DNA from: Nocardia abscessus
Lineage (GTDB): Bacteria; Actinomycetota; Actinomycetes; Mycobacteriales; Mycobacteriaceae
Length of the DNA: 64,000 nt
NCBI RefSeq assembly: GCF_015477775.1
Contig: NZ_JADLQO010000006.1
Span: 1-64,000 of the forward strand
Reading direction: 5' to 3'
Positions 17,462 through 29,341 of this stretch are shown piece by piece. Position 1 is the stretch's first letter, and each line of letters starts with the position of its first letter. A model generated the notes under the pieces. It saw only the letters and a list, made by a program, of their open reading frames with translations, was not told the DNA's origin and did not search any database. The translations under genes and the position numbers were made by a program.

Positions 17462-17668
17462 ATGGCACAGGGAACTGTGAAGTGGTTCAACGCGGAGAAG
17501 GGGTTCGGCTTCATCGCGCCGGAGGACGGCTCCGCTGACGTCTTCGTCCACTACTCCGAGATCCAGGGTTCGGGTTTCCGCACCCTCGAGGAGAACCAGA
17601 AGGTCGAGTTCGAGGTCGGCCAGGGCACCAAGGGCCCGCAGGCCACCGGAGTGCGTGCGCTCAGCTGA
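17462..17668 (+). CDS. cspA: cold-shock protein (CspA family)
   Basis: Single cold-shock domain of 68 residues, with RNP1 KGFGFI and RNP2 VFVHY intact, full family length. It is an RNA/single-strand DNA-binding chaperone in the cytoplasm. Homologue of Rv3648c in both sequence and position. ATG 17462 follows AGAAGGAAC. A strong terminator follows at 17685-17725. Confidence 0.96.
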   Translation: MAQGTVKWFNAEKGFGFIAPEDGSADVFVHYSEIQGSGFRTLEENQKVEFEVGQGTKGPQATGVRALS

Positions 17669-17684
17669 GCGGCGCAGGATCCAC

Positions 17685-17725
17685 AGCTCGTCCCTCACCA
17701 CCGGCAACGGGGTGGGGGACGAGCT
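17685..17725 (+). terminator. intrinsic terminator after cspA
   Basis: Long stem: AGCTCGTCCC-T-CACC pairs with GGTG-G-GGGACGAGCT around a short loop, with a single mismatch, followed by ATATCTGGGG. It separates cspA from topA. Confidence 0.8.
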
Positions 17726-17988
17726 ATATCTGGGGTAGTCACGGCCCGCGTGCGGCGGCGGAACGGCCCGCTGAGCACGCCGCGGCGCAAGTGTGGCGAA
17801 AAGACAAGGCATACTGATTCGAACTGACGCGCGTACGCTCAGTGGTTCGAGTCGCAAGCACTCGACCACACGCGGCGTCACGGTATAAACGTGTCTGGTG
17901 CGACGTTCAGCCGTCGCAGCCGCTTACCCCAGCCGCGCACAGCGGGAAACAACGCAGCGCGGGTCGATCAGGAAAGGTGTATTCGCCG
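17726..17988 (+). promoter_or_regulatory. topA upstream region
   Basis: About 260 bases between the cspA terminator and topA. It should contain the topA promoter. The coding frame of topA stays open upstream, but the residues have no match to topoisomerase N-termini. GGAAAGG at 17971-17977 is the likely ribosome binding site. Confidence 0.45.
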
Positions 17989-20892
<2,904 letters not shown>

Positions 20893-20916
20893 GTTCTCGT
20901 CTCGTGGCGTCGGCCG

Positions 20917-20922
20917 TAGCCT
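20917..20922 (+). promoter_or_regulatory. -10 box of leaderless dinB-like gene
   Basis: TAGCCT with seven bases to the ATG at 20930, and no Shine-Dalgarno sequence between topA and this gene. It indicates an independent, leaderless transcript. Confidence 0.5.
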
Positions 20923-20929
20923 GAGCGCC

Positions 20930-21436
20930 ATGAGTACAGAACAGGAACGCGAGGATCTGATCGCGATGCTCGCCGACCAGCGCGCGCTTTTTCGCATCAC
21001 CTTGCGCGGCGTCGACGATGAGCAGGCGCGGAAGCGGACCACGGCGAGCGAGCTGACCCTAGGCGGTCTGCTGCACCACCTGGTCAGCTGCGAACGGCAC
21101 TGGACCTCGGTGATCGTGCAGCGGGACGAGAACGCGGAACTGGATGTCTCGAAGTTCGGCGGCGAGTACGTCATGGCCGCCGAGGAAACCGTCGCCGGTC
21201 TGCTGGCCACCTGGGACGAGGTCGCCGCGGCGACGGAGGAGCTGATCCGCTCGGTGGACAGCCTCGACAGCTCGATCCCAACGCCGACGGCGCCGTGGAC
21301 TCCGGAGCGGATCTGGCAGTCGGTGCGCTACACGGTGCTGCACATTCTGCGGGAGATCGCGCACCACTCGGGCCACGCCGACATCATCCGCGAGGCGCTG
21401 GACGGGGCGAACAGCACAGCGCAGCGCGCCTCCTAG
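20930..21436 (+). CDS. DinB-fold (DUF664/DinB_2) protein
   Basis: Protein of 168 residues with the four-helix DinB fold. Likely metal-binding His residues lie in GLLHHLVSCERHW (about residues 45-57) and in REIAHHSGHADIIREAL near the C-terminus. Many actinobacterial members are thiol (mycothiol) transferases or of unknown role; the substrate cannot be read from the sequence. Leaderless start at ATG 20930. Confidence 0.85.
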   Translation: MSTEQEREDLIAMLADQRALFRITLRGVDDEQARKRTTASELTLGGLLHHLVSCERHWTSVIVQRDENAELDVSKFGGEYVMAAEETVAGLLATWDEVAAATEELIRSVDSLDSSIPTPTAPWTPERIWQSVRYTVLHILREIAHHSGHADIIREALDGANSTAQRAS

Positions 21437-21723
21437 TCGCGAACCCGGGCGCCCAGGAGCCGTTCGAGTCGGATCAGCACGCGGGCCGCACCGATGCGCC
21501 GAGGACGGTCGAAGGACGCCTGGTCGTTGACTTCAGCTCTTTGTGGGCGGGTCCGCCACCAGGGTTTCGATGTGATCGAGCGCGTATTGGCCGAATCGCT
21601 GGCTGGCGCGGCTGAGCCGGGCGGTGTGGTCGAGCCGGGCGTGCGTGGGCGCAACGGCGGGTGGCGGGCGTGGTGTCCGAGACCGGCCGGGGTCTGTCGG
21701 GAGGGGCGGCTAGGGTGTACGGC
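21437..21723 (+). other. intergenic region upstream of holB
   Basis: About 290 bases with no convincing gene. TAGGGT at 21711-21716, seven bases before GTG 21724, is a probable -10 box of a leaderless holB transcript. Confidence 0.45.
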
Positions 21724-22929
21724 GTGGCGGGTGTCTTCGATCGGTTGGTCGGCCAGGAGGCGGTCGAGTCCGAGCTGACTGCCGCCGCCGTCGCGGCGCG
21801 CGGGGGCACGATCGACGGCGCGATGACGCATTCTTGGTTGTTCACCGGGCCGCCGGGGTCGGGCAGATCCGTTGCGGCGCTGTGCTTCGCGGCGGCGTTG
21901 CAGTGCACCGACTCCGAGACACCCGGGTGCGGCAGGTGTCACGCCTGCACCACGACCATGGCGGGCACACATGGCGACGTTCGCCGCGTGGTGCCCGAGG
22001 GTCTGAGCATCAGCACCAAGGAGATGCGCGAGATCGTGCAGGTGGCCTCGCGCAGGCCGAGCACGGGGCGCTGGCAGGTGGTGGTCATCGAGGATGCCGA
22101 CCGTCTGACCGAGGCGGCGGGCAACGTGCTGCTCAAGGTCGTCGAGGAGCCGCCGGACCGGACGGTGTTCCTGCTCTGCGCGCCCTCGGTGGATCCGGAG
22201 GACATCTCGATCACATTGCGCTCCCGCTGTCGGCATGTGCACCTGGTGACGCCTTCGGTGCCCGCCATCGCACGGGTGCTCCGGGAACGCGACAAGCTCG
22301 ACGAGAAGACCGCGAACTGGGCCGCCTCCATCAGCGGCGGGCACGTCGGCCGGGCCCGCAGGCTCGCCACCGACGAGGAGGCGCGAGCCCGCCGTCGGCG
22401 TGCTCTGGCGTTGGTCACGGCGTCCGGAAAACCCGGTGCGGCCTACGCCGCCGCCGACGAGCTGGTCCGCGCGGCCGACGACGAGGCCAAGCAGATGAGC
22501 GCGGCCCGCGACGAACGTGAGCGCGAAGAACTGGCCACGGCGATGGGTGCGGGTGGCACCGGCAAGGGCGCGGCGAGCGCCACCCGCGGTTCGGCGGGCG
22601 TCCTCAAGGATCTGGAGCGTCGGCAGAAATCACGCGCGACCCGCACCGGCCGCGACGCACTCGACCGCGCCCTGATCGACGTGGCAGGCGTCTACCGGGA
22701 CGCGCTGGCCGTCCGATTCGGCGCCACCCGGCTCGGCTCCGGCGTAGCGCTCACTCACCCGGACCTGTCCGACGAGATCCACGATCTGGCCGAACGCGTT
22801 CCCCCCGAGGGGCTGCTGAAATCCATCGAGGCCGTCCTCGCCTGCCGCGAAGCGCTCGACCTGAACGTCAAACCCCGTTTCGCCCTCGCCGCCATGGCCG
22901 CCGCCCTCATCGCCGCCCGCGCACAATGA
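21724..22929 (+). CDS. holB: DNA polymerase III subunit delta'
   Basis: Clamp-loader subunit of 401 residues, homologue of Rv3644c. The N-terminal AAA+ domain starts VAGVFDRLVGQE. Its P-loop reads GPPGSGRSVAAL, with Arg in place of the Lys, as in actinobacterial delta' (a non-hydrolysing subunit). The zinc-binding cysteines are in CGRCHACTTT. DNA polymerase III loading of the beta clamp is the family role. The GTG at 21724 gives the family N-terminus and sits seven bases after TAGGGT. tRNA-Thr follows. Confidence 0.93.
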   Translation: MAGVFDRLVGQEAVESELTAAAVAARGGTIDGAMTHSWLFTGPPGSGRSVAALCFAAALQCTDSETPGCGRCHACTTTMAGTHGDVRRVVPEGLSISTKEMREIVQVASRRPSTGRWQVVVIEDADRLTEAAGNVLLKVVEEPPDRTVFLLCAPSVDPEDISITLRSRCRHVHLVTPSVPAIARVLRERDKLDEKTANWAASISGGHVGRARRLATDEEARARRRRALALVTASGKPGAAYAAADELVRAADDEAKQMSAARDEREREELATAMGAGGTGKGAASATRGSAGVLKDLERRQKSRATRTGRDALDRALIDVAGVYRDALAVRFGATRLGSGVALTHPDLSDEIHDLAERVPPEGLLKSIEAVLACREALDLNVKPRFALAAMAAALIAARAQ

Positions 22930-22991
22930 CCGTGACCACCGGTTTTCGCGATCCGGCCGCGAGACGATAGACTCGCCTGGCCGAAAGGCAC

Positions 22992-23064
22992 GCCGCCTTA
23001 GCTCAGTCGGTAGAGCGCTTCACTCGTAATGAAAAGGTCGGGGGTTCGATTCCCCCAGGCGGCT
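22992..23064 (+). tRNA. tRNA-Thr (anticodon CGT)
   Basis: Complete cloverleaf: acceptor GCCGCCT/AGGCGGC, D-arm GCTC/GAGC, anticodon loop CTCGTAA giving CGT (reads ACG), and a TPsiC arm GGGGG-TTCGATT-CCCCC. The top pair of the anticodon stem is a C-A mismatch. No encoded CCA. It sits at the junction between conserved and accessory DNA and may be an integration site. Confidence 0.95.
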
Positions 23065-23246
23065 CAAAATAAAGCCAGGTCAACGGCGTTCTTGGTGCTT
23101 CGGAACGGACTTGGTGTCATCACTCCGGTCAGCAGCCACATCTCGAGGCGACGTGCCCTTTGACCGGATGGCTCGCCCATAGCCGTCACACTTCGTAGCG
23201 GCAGCAGCGTCGCCTGGCAGGTCTTACGTCTACTGCCGCCGGCACC

Positions 23247-23552
23247 GACGGCAAGCGGCTTCAGTCCTCGGAAACCTTAGACGAGTACGTCGAAGCCAAG
23301 TCGCGGGCAGAACTCATCGACTAGATCGGCATCCATGAAGCGCTGTAGATCTTCGGAGCCGAACGCGGCACCGGATCCGATGCGATCCTCTTCACCCTCG
23401 AACGATCGGCTTACGAACAACGACCGCACGAACTGGCCGCCCACAGCACTGAGGAACTGCTGCTCAGCCGCAGCGAGCGGTCTTCAGTTCGTTCGATAGC
23501 GAAATCAGGGCTCGACTTGCCTACTCCGACAAAATTGCAGGTAGATCCGTAG
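23247..23552 (+). pseudogene. decayed coding sequence next to tRNA-Thr
   Basis: One frame keeps normal codon use over about 100 codons (for example SSETLDEYVEAKSRAELID, then IFGAERGTGSDAILFTLE, then AYEQRPHELAAHSTEELLL) but is broken by two TAG stops near 23320 and 23354 and has no start. Just upstream a Cys/Arg/His-rich string in another frame (YCRRHRRQA near 23230-23255) suggests a further frameshift. I cannot name the parent gene; a remnant of an integrase or another mobile-element gene would fit the tRNA location but is a guess. Confidence 0.55.
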
Positions 23553-23577
23553 GTAGCGGACCGCAGGTGTACGTGGC

Positions 23578-23608
23578 TTGACCTTGACCCGAGGTCAAGG
23601 TGCACGCT
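23578..23608 (+). promoter_or_regulatory. MerR-type promoter with operator dyad
   Basis: A -35 TTGACC at 23578-23583 and a -10-like CACGCT at 23603-23608 are separated by 19 bp. The spacer is occupied by a perfect dyad, ACCTTGACC-CGA-GGTCAAGGT (23581-23601). An overlong spacer filled by a dyad is the mark of MerR-family control. The ATG at 23615 is six bases after the -10 box, so the mRNA would be leaderless. The MerR gene at 24437 is the obvious candidate regulator. Confidence 0.75.
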
Positions 23609-23614
23609 CATCGC

Positions 23615-24432
23615 ATGTCCACTTCTTCGAACTCGAGCGACTCGGCCCCTTCGGCCTGGTCCGGCATGGTGCCGGTCGAGGACACGGCTCTGGCCGTGAC
23701 CGATACCCGCGGCCCCGGCCGTCCCATCGTCTATCTGAACGGCTCCTACGCCGACCAATCGCACTGGCGGCCCGTGATCGCCGAACTCGGCAGCGAGTTC
23801 CGGCACATCACCTACGACGAGCGGGCCCGCGGCAAATCGAAGCGGTCGGCGGACTACTCCTTCGAGGCGTGCTTGCGAGATGTCGATGCCGTTCTCGAGG
23901 CGACCGGCGTGGAACGACCGATTCTCGTGGGCTGGTCTACGGTGCGTTGCTCGCGGTGCACTGGGCCGACCGGAATCCGGACCGCGTCCTGGGAGTGATG
24001 TCCGTAGACGGCGCTATGCCGTACGGCTTGACCGGTGAAGAAGGCCGGGAGCAGATCCGGAAAATGTTCCGCCGGATGCGGTTGTTGATGCCGCTCGTGC
24101 GCCCGCTGGGCCTTGCCGCGCGGATGACCGCCGACCAGCACGCCGAGATCAACATCGAGGCGAACGAGCTGCACGCCGCCCTCGCGCCGGTACTCGACCG
24201 CGTGACCTGCCGGGTGCGGTACGTCCTGGCCACGGGTGCCAACCTCGGCGGAAGCCAGGAGGAGATGGAAGCGGTGCGGGCCTCGCTCGATCCGGTGCTC
24301 GCCCGCAACCCGAACATCCAGGTCAGCGCGAAGGTGGCGAGCAACCACTCGCATATTCTGCGCAAGGACTTCCGTGCCGTCGCCGACGCGGTGCGCGAAC
24401 TCGCCACCTCCCACGACCACCAGGCGGGCTGA
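23615..24432 (+). pseudogene. alpha/beta hydrolase with a single-base frameshift
   Basis: The first part (23615 to about 23937) and the second part (about 23938-24432) read in different frames but together make a complete alpha/beta hydrolase of about 272 residues. The break is exactly in the nucleophile elbow: the frame gives ILVGWS, then one base is missing, and the other frame continues YGALLAVHWADRNPDRV. The catalytic Ser motif GWSYGA would be restored by one inserted base. Late features (SNHSHILRKDF with a His) are intact. It is either a recent inactivation or a sequencing/assembly error. The MerR regulator follows and probably controls this gene. Confidence 0.8.
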
Positions 24433-24436
24433 GCGG

Positions 24437-25222
24437 ATGATGAACGGCGTAACGATCGGGCAGGCGGCGGCATTCGCCGGCGTCACGATCAAGACCGTGC
24501 GGCACTACCACAAGCACGGACTGCTCGATGAACCACCACGCGACAGCTCCGGCTACCGGCGCTACGGGTCGGCCGAGCTGTTGCGGCTGGTCCAGGTCCG
24601 GGCCCTGGCCGCCGCCGGTGTGTCGCTGGCCGACGTCGGGCCACTGCTCGACGCCGATGCCACGCTGTTCGCCGCGGCACTCGCCGACGTCGAACGCAAC
24701 CTCACCGAACGGATCGAGGACCTGACCGCCCGGCGCGACACACTGCACCGGCTAGCCGACGGTGACCGGGCCCTGTTGCCCGACCGCGCCGTGGCGCTGC
24801 TGGAGCGGCTGCCCGGCCTCGGCATCTCCCCGACCGATGTGGCGTCCTGCCGGGAGGGTCTGGTGCTGGCCAAGGCACTGGTTCCAGAAGGCTTCGACGA
24901 CTACCTCACCAATGTCGAGCAGGCCCTCGAAGACAGCCGGTTCATCGATTTGAACAAGCGCGCTCTGGAAGCCGCGACGTGGGAACCGGACGATCCGCGC
25001 ATCGCCGAACTCGCCACTGCCATAGCCGAGCACTACCTCGCCAGCCCCGCACTGCTGAAGATCGTGACCGGCCTGCAGGCCCGCACCGAGGCCGCGACCC
25101 GGTACAGGCTGATCCGCAACCACGGCGAAGAGCGGGCATCGGCCTCGGCCCGGCTGACCGCGCTCGTCGAGACCAAGCTCCGCTCCGCCGGCGTCGATAT
25201 CCCTGGATCGGACACACACTGA
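24437..25222 (+). CDS. MerR-family transcriptional regulator
   Basis: Protein of 261 residues with an N-terminal MerR winged HTH (TIGQAAAFAGVTIKTVRHYHKHGLL then SGYRRYGSAELLRLVQ), a coiled-coil-like stretch (residues about 85-115) and a large helical C-terminal effector domain of TipAS-like size without Cys pairs, so metal sensing is unlikely. It starts five bases after the hydrolase stop and is likely cotranscribed with it. The dyad in the hydrolase promoter (23581-23601) is the probable operator, giving autoregulation. Confidence 0.88.
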   Translation: MMNGVTIGQAAAFAGVTIKTVRHYHKHGLLDEPPRDSSGYRRYGSAELLRLVQVRALAAAGVSLADVGPLLDADATLFAAALADVERNLTERIEDLTARRDTLHRLADGDRALLPDRAVALLERLPGLGISPTDVASCREGLVLAKALVPEGFDDYLTNVEQALEDSRFIDLNKRALEAATWEPDDPRIAELATAIAEHYLASPALLKIVTGLQARTEAATRYRLIRNHGEERASASARLTALVETKLRSAGVDIPGSDTH

Positions 25223-25490
25223 TCGAGCCCTGCTCCGGTCTTCCGGCCGCTCGGCTCGTAGCGGCCCCCGACACTGGGTCCGCTGACCCACCACCTCTGC
25301 CGCAGCTCGAGGCGATGCGTAACCGCCGCCTAGAACACCAGCCCTGCCAACAGGCCGGCGGCAGCAGACTCCGAACCTGCTCACGACACCGCTCCCCGGC
25401 GGCACTTGGCCGGTGACAACTCGGACGGCTATCGGTGGGAACAGTTGTCGTCGCGGTTCGCCCGTACCCGGGTGAATCCGCGCAGCGACG

Positions 25491-26036
25491 TCACAAGGCC
25501 GGTGCCGGACGGTAATCGAGGACGACGGTGCCGGAGTCGAAGGTGTGAGTTCCGGCCAGCCGCCAGGCTGACGTGGGTGTGCCCGTGGGGAACAGGCGCC
25601 GCCCTGCGCCGAGGACGATCGGGTGGATGACGAGTTTGAGTTCATCGACCAGGTTGTGTGTGGTCAGGTGCTCGACCAGGGTGATGCTGCCGTAGACCAG
25701 CAAGTCCTGCCCCGGTTCCGAGCGCAGCTTGCCGATCTGCGCGGTGATATCGCCGTCGAGCAGCACGGAATTGTCGCCGACCTGCCGCAGTGTCCTCGAC
25801 GCGACGTATTTGGGAAGTCTTCGCACACGCGCGGTGAAGGTGTCGGATTCGTTGCGGGCGAGCGATCCCCGGCACAGCTGCTCATAGGTGATACGGCCCA
25901 GAAGCAGCGCTCGGCTCTCCATGAGCTGACCGTGCCGGAATTTCACATAGCCGTCGTCGGTGAACCCGCGCGTCCACGACTGGTCTCCGGCGAGCCCGTC
26001 GACGGACATGTTCAGTAGGACAACAACTTTGCTCAC
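25491..26036 (-). CDS. dihydrofolate reductase-family protein (RibD C-terminal domain)
   Basis: Protein of 181 residues with the RibD_C/DHFR-like fold: VVLLNMSVDGLAGD at the start, an NADPH-binding LLLGRITYEQL segment, then DLLVYGSITLVEHL and HPIVLGAGRRLFP, which are diagnostic for the stand-alone family (YwjB/YyaP-like). Reductase substrate unknown. GTG 26036 has GGAG nine bases upstream. Divergent from the LysR gene, which may regulate it. Confidence 0.88.
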   Translation of the reverse strand: MSKVVVLLNMSVDGLAGDQSWTRGFTDDGYVKFRHGQLMESRALLLGRITYEQLCRGSLARNESDTFTARVRRLPKYVASRTLRQVGDNSVLLDGDITAQIGKLRSEPGQDLLVYGSITLVEHLTTHNLVDELKLVIHPIVLGAGRRLFPTGTPTSAWRLAGTHTFDSGTVVLDYRPAPAL

Positions 26037-26187
26037 CTTGATGAACTCCGTTCGGTCGGAGGCCGCCTCCTCTGGCACGGTATGCGCGCGGCGTGGTACT
26101 TCCAGCGTCGAGGGCGATCCGGCGGGCGGCAAGTCCGGAATCGAGCACGGCACGTTGAGTGCCGCTTCACGATACGAGGAACGCGCA

Positions 26188-27081
26188 ATGCTGGAACGTT
26201 ACGAGCTGGAGGCCTTTCTCACGCTTGCCGAAGAGCTGCATTTCGGCAGGACCGCCGAACGCCTGCATGTGACGACGAGCCGGATGTGTCAGACGATCCG
26301 CAAGCTCGAGCGCCGCATCGGCGCACCGCTGTTCGAGCGCAACAGCCGCACGGTGACGCTCACACCGCTCGGCAAGCAGCTGCGCGACGAGTTGCGCCCC
26401 GCGTACGACCAGATCGCCGCGAGCGTCACCGCGGCCAGCCGGGGCCACAGCGTCAAGCGGACCATCACAGTCGGCTTCTCCGCACCTTGGTGCGGGAATC
26501 TGGTGGTGCGGGCGACCGATCTGTTCCGCATCCGCTACCCGGACACTGTCGTCGACGTCGAAGAGATCCAGCTGACCGATCCGCTCGGCCGGATGCGTTC
26601 GGGTGCCGTCGATCTTCAGCTCACCGAATTCCCCATCGCCGAACCCGACATCACGACGGGGGCGATCATGTTCTCCGAACCGCGCGCGCTGATGGTCCCC
26701 GAGAAGCATCCGTTCGCGGCGCGGGAGTCGGTGTCCATGGAGGATCTGGCGGACGCGACGCTGATCACCCTCGCTGACGAGCTGATCCCGCGCTACTGGA
26801 TGGACTACTACTTTCCGCGCCGGACCGCATCGGGGCGGCCTATACCGCAGGGACCGGCAACGAACTTCTGGCCCGAGGTCCTCGTGCATGTCAGCCAAGG
26901 CGTCGGCGTCAGCACCGTCTCCCTGCGCGCGGAACGGTTCCACTCCCGACCCGGCGTCGTGTTCGTCCCCTTCCACGACGCACCGACGATCGACTACGGC
27001 CTGATGTGGCCGAGCGCGGGACAGAACCCACTCGTCCAACCGTTCCTCGAGACGATCGCCGAGGCGGCGCTTTCGGAGTGA
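26188..27081 (+). CDS. LysR-family transcriptional regulator
   Basis: LysR regulator of 297 residues. The N-terminal winged HTH reads FLTLAEELHFGRTAERLHVTTSRMCQTIRKLE and the effector-binding domain spans about 95-290. ATG 26188 follows GAGGAA. It is divergent from the RibD-like gene with about 150 bases between, the common LysR-target arrangement. Effector unknown. Confidence 0.92.
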   Translation: MLERYELEAFLTLAEELHFGRTAERLHVTTSRMCQTIRKLERRIGAPLFERNSRTVTLTPLGKQLRDELRPAYDQIAASVTAASRGHSVKRTITVGFSAPWCGNLVVRATDLFRIRYPDTVVDVEEIQLTDPLGRMRSGAVDLQLTEFPIAEPDITTGAIMFSEPRALMVPEKHPFAARESVSMEDLADATLITLADELIPRYWMDYYFPRRTASGRPIPQGPATNFWPEVLVHVSQGVGVSTVSLRAERFHSRPGVVFVPFHDAPTIDYGLMWPSAGQNPLVQPFLETIAEAALSE

Positions 27082-27377
27082 CCGCAAGCGTCGAATTCGG
27101 TCGACGGCGTACTCCACAGCCCGGGCACCCACGGAAGAAGACCGTTCGGGCGATTTCCAGTTCGGCCCTGGAGATCGTTGAGTGTGGCTACACCCGGCGT
27201 TGCCGACTTGCTCCTTGTTGCGGCTGTGGGCATCTCGTGAGAATCGTGGTGCGGCCGAAAAGAAATATGACGTGCATCACAGAAGGTCCGCGATGAATCT
27301 CGCAGCATGCCGTCGTCTTCATCGGTGAGCGTGTCGGACATTGCCGCTGAAACTATCTGCTGAGAAAGGCATGAACG
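27082..27377. other. intergenic region upstream of alpha/beta hydrolase
   Basis: 296 bases without a recognisable gene. It is AT-richer near 27255-27370 and should carry the promoter of the hydrolase at 27378. Confidence 0.4.
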
Positions 27378-28214
27378 TTGGAGACCATTACCACGCCCGG
27401 GGGCATCGATCTGGCATTCGATCGAACCGTCGGCGGTAACGCCGGGACGGTGATCCTGGTCGGCGGAGCATTCAGCTACCGGGCGTTTCCGAAAATGGTG
27501 GAGTTGGCGGAGAAATTGGCCCAGGAGTACGGGCTCACGATCGTCAACTACGACCGGCGCGGTCGTGGTGACAGCACCGATTCGCCCGGTGTGTACGACG
27601 TAGAGAACGAGATCGATGACCTCGCCGCACTGGTGGAGGCGGTCGGCGGCAAGGCCGCGATCTTCGGCTGGTCCTCGGGAGCGGGTTTGGCGCTTCTCGC
27701 CGCGGCCTCGGGGCGGGTACCAGGGATCACCAAGGTGGTGGCCTTCGAGCCCCCGTTCGTCACGAACCACGACAACTTCGTTCCACCAGCGGATCTGGCT
27801 GTGAAGCTGCACGAGTTGATCGCCGCGGGCCGGCGTGCCGAGGTGGTGAGGTACTACATGACCAAGGGGATGGGCATGCCGCGCTTGTTCGCCACGATCA
27901 TGCGCTTCACCCCCTTTTGGAAAAATCTGCTGGCTACTGCCCCCGCCACTGCCCATGATTGGGCGATCACGGGTCCGTATATGCGCGGTGAGGCGCTGCG
28001 TCCCGCCGATTGGGCGACCGTCGAGGTGCCCACCCTGGTCATTTCCGGTGACAAGAGCGGCGCCGTGCTGCGTTCCGCTGCTCGGGCCATTACCGCCGTG
28101 CTGCCGAATGCACGGCACGAGGAAGTGGCGAAGCTGAGCCACAATCCGGACATCGGACTCCTGGCTCCGGTAGCCGGTGAATTCCTCGCCGGTGCAGACC
28201 GATTCACGGCGTAA
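27378..28214 (+). CDS. alpha/beta hydrolase
   Basis: Cytoplasmic alpha/beta hydrolase of 278 residues. The nucleophile elbow is GWSSGAG (Ser about residue 99), the oxyanion region is VILVGGAFSYR, and the likely catalytic His is in LSHNPD near the end. Start at TTG 27378 after GAAAGG; an ATG at 27371 is out of frame. Substrate unknown. It resembles the downstream hydrolase only in fold. Confidence 0.88.
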   Translation: METITTPGGIDLAFDRTVGGNAGTVILVGGAFSYRAFPKMVELAEKLAQEYGLTIVNYDRRGRGDSTDSPGVYDVENEIDDLAALVEAVGGKAAIFGWSSGAGLALLAAASGRVPGITKVVAFEPPFVTNHDNFVPPADLAVKLHELIAAGRRAEVVRYYMTKGMGMPRLFATIMRFTPFWKNLLATAPATAHDWAITGPYMRGEALRPADWATVEVPTLVISGDKSGAVLRSAARAITAVLPNARHEEVAKLSHNPDIGLLAPVAGEFLAGADRFTA

Positions 28215-28399
28215 TCGCCCGTCGCCTGCCTTTCTGCCATCTATTTCCGAAAGAGTTTATCGCGCCGAACTGCCGGTCTTTTCATTTCGGCAAACGGCGT
28301 CGTTGCCGATCGCACACCTTCCCTCAGTAATCTGCAAAACCCAAAGGATCGAACCATGCGAATCCGCATCGTGTCGCTGTCCGTTCTCAGCGCCATGGC

Positions 28400-29269
28400 T
28401 TGTCCGCCGGGCTGATCAGCGGCTGCAGCAACGACGACACCACCGTCGGCGCGTCCACGTCGGAAAGCCGGCCCGCTGCGGCTGATCAGACGTCCGCCGA
28501 CGGCAAAGGCCGCTACGCCGAGATCAATGGCGGTCGGCTCTACTACGAGACACATGGCACCGGGCGGCCGTTGATACTGCTGCACGGTGGGCTGGCCACT
28601 GCCGAATCCACCTTCAGCGCGTTCATCCCCGAGCTGTCCAAGAATCGTCAGGTGATTTCGGTGGAGTTGCAGGCCCACGGCCACACACCCGATCGCGAGC
28701 GTCCGCTGAGCTACGAGTCGCTGGCCGACGGTATCGCGGCGCTCATCACCCACTTGAATCTCGGCAAGGCCGATCTGTTCGGCTACTCACTCGGCGGCGG
28801 TGTGGCGCTGCAGGTGGCTGCCCGTACACCGGACCTGGTCAGCCGATTGGCGATCGCTTCTGCGCCCTACCGTTCCGACGGCTGGCGGCCCGAGACCCGA
28901 GCCGGCATCGCCGCGATGAACCCCGATGCCATGCGCGACACCCCTCTCTATCAGCTCTACAGCAGCGTCGCACCGGACCCGGCCGGCTGGACGTCCCTGG
29001 TCACCAAGACCCGTCAACTGCTCACCCAGGATTACGACTGGACCGCGCAGCTGGCGAAGATCCCATCACCGACCCTGGTGCTCACCGCCGAATCCGACGC
29101 CTTGTACCGAGAACACGTCACCGACATGGTCTCCCGGCTCGACACCGGAAAGGCCGCAAGCGCTCGGCTCGAAATAGTCCCGAGCACCACGCACTACGAC
29201 ATCATGTACCGGTCCGATCTGCTCCTGCCGCCGCTCACTTCATTCCTCGAGTCGGCGACTGTCCGGTAG
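28400..29269 (+). CDS. alpha/beta hydrolase, probable lipoprotein with broken signal peptide
   Basis: Intact alpha/beta hydrolase domain: RPLILLHGGLATAES, nucleophile elbow GYSLGGG, and a late His in STTHYDIM. The open frame begins only at TTG 28400 with SAGLISGC, the second half of a lipoprotein signal with lipobox ISGC. The first half (MRIRIVSLSVLSAMA) lies in another frame from ATG 28356, which has a proper ribosome binding site (AAAGGA). A single missing base near 28399 therefore splits the signal peptide. If real, export would fail; a sequencing error is possible. Confidence 0.8.
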   Translation: MSAGLISGCSNDDTTVGASTSESRPAAADQTSADGKGRYAEINGGRLYYETHGTGRPLILLHGGLATAESTFSAFIPELSKNRQVISVELQAHGHTPDRERPLSYESLADGIAALITHLNLGKADLFGYSLGGGVALQVAARTPDLVSRLAIASAPYRSDGWRPETRAGIAAMNPDAMRDTPLYQLYSSVAPDPAGWTSLVTKTRQLLTQDYDWTAQLAKIPSPTLVLTAESDALYREHVTDMVSRLDTGKAASARLEIVPSTTHYDIMYRSDLLLPPLTSFLESATVR

Positions 29270-29341
29270 TGCTCCGACCCGGCCAGCCGTGATCGGTTTT
29301 CGATCACGGCTTCGCCGCGTGCAGCATCATGGTCGGAGCAG

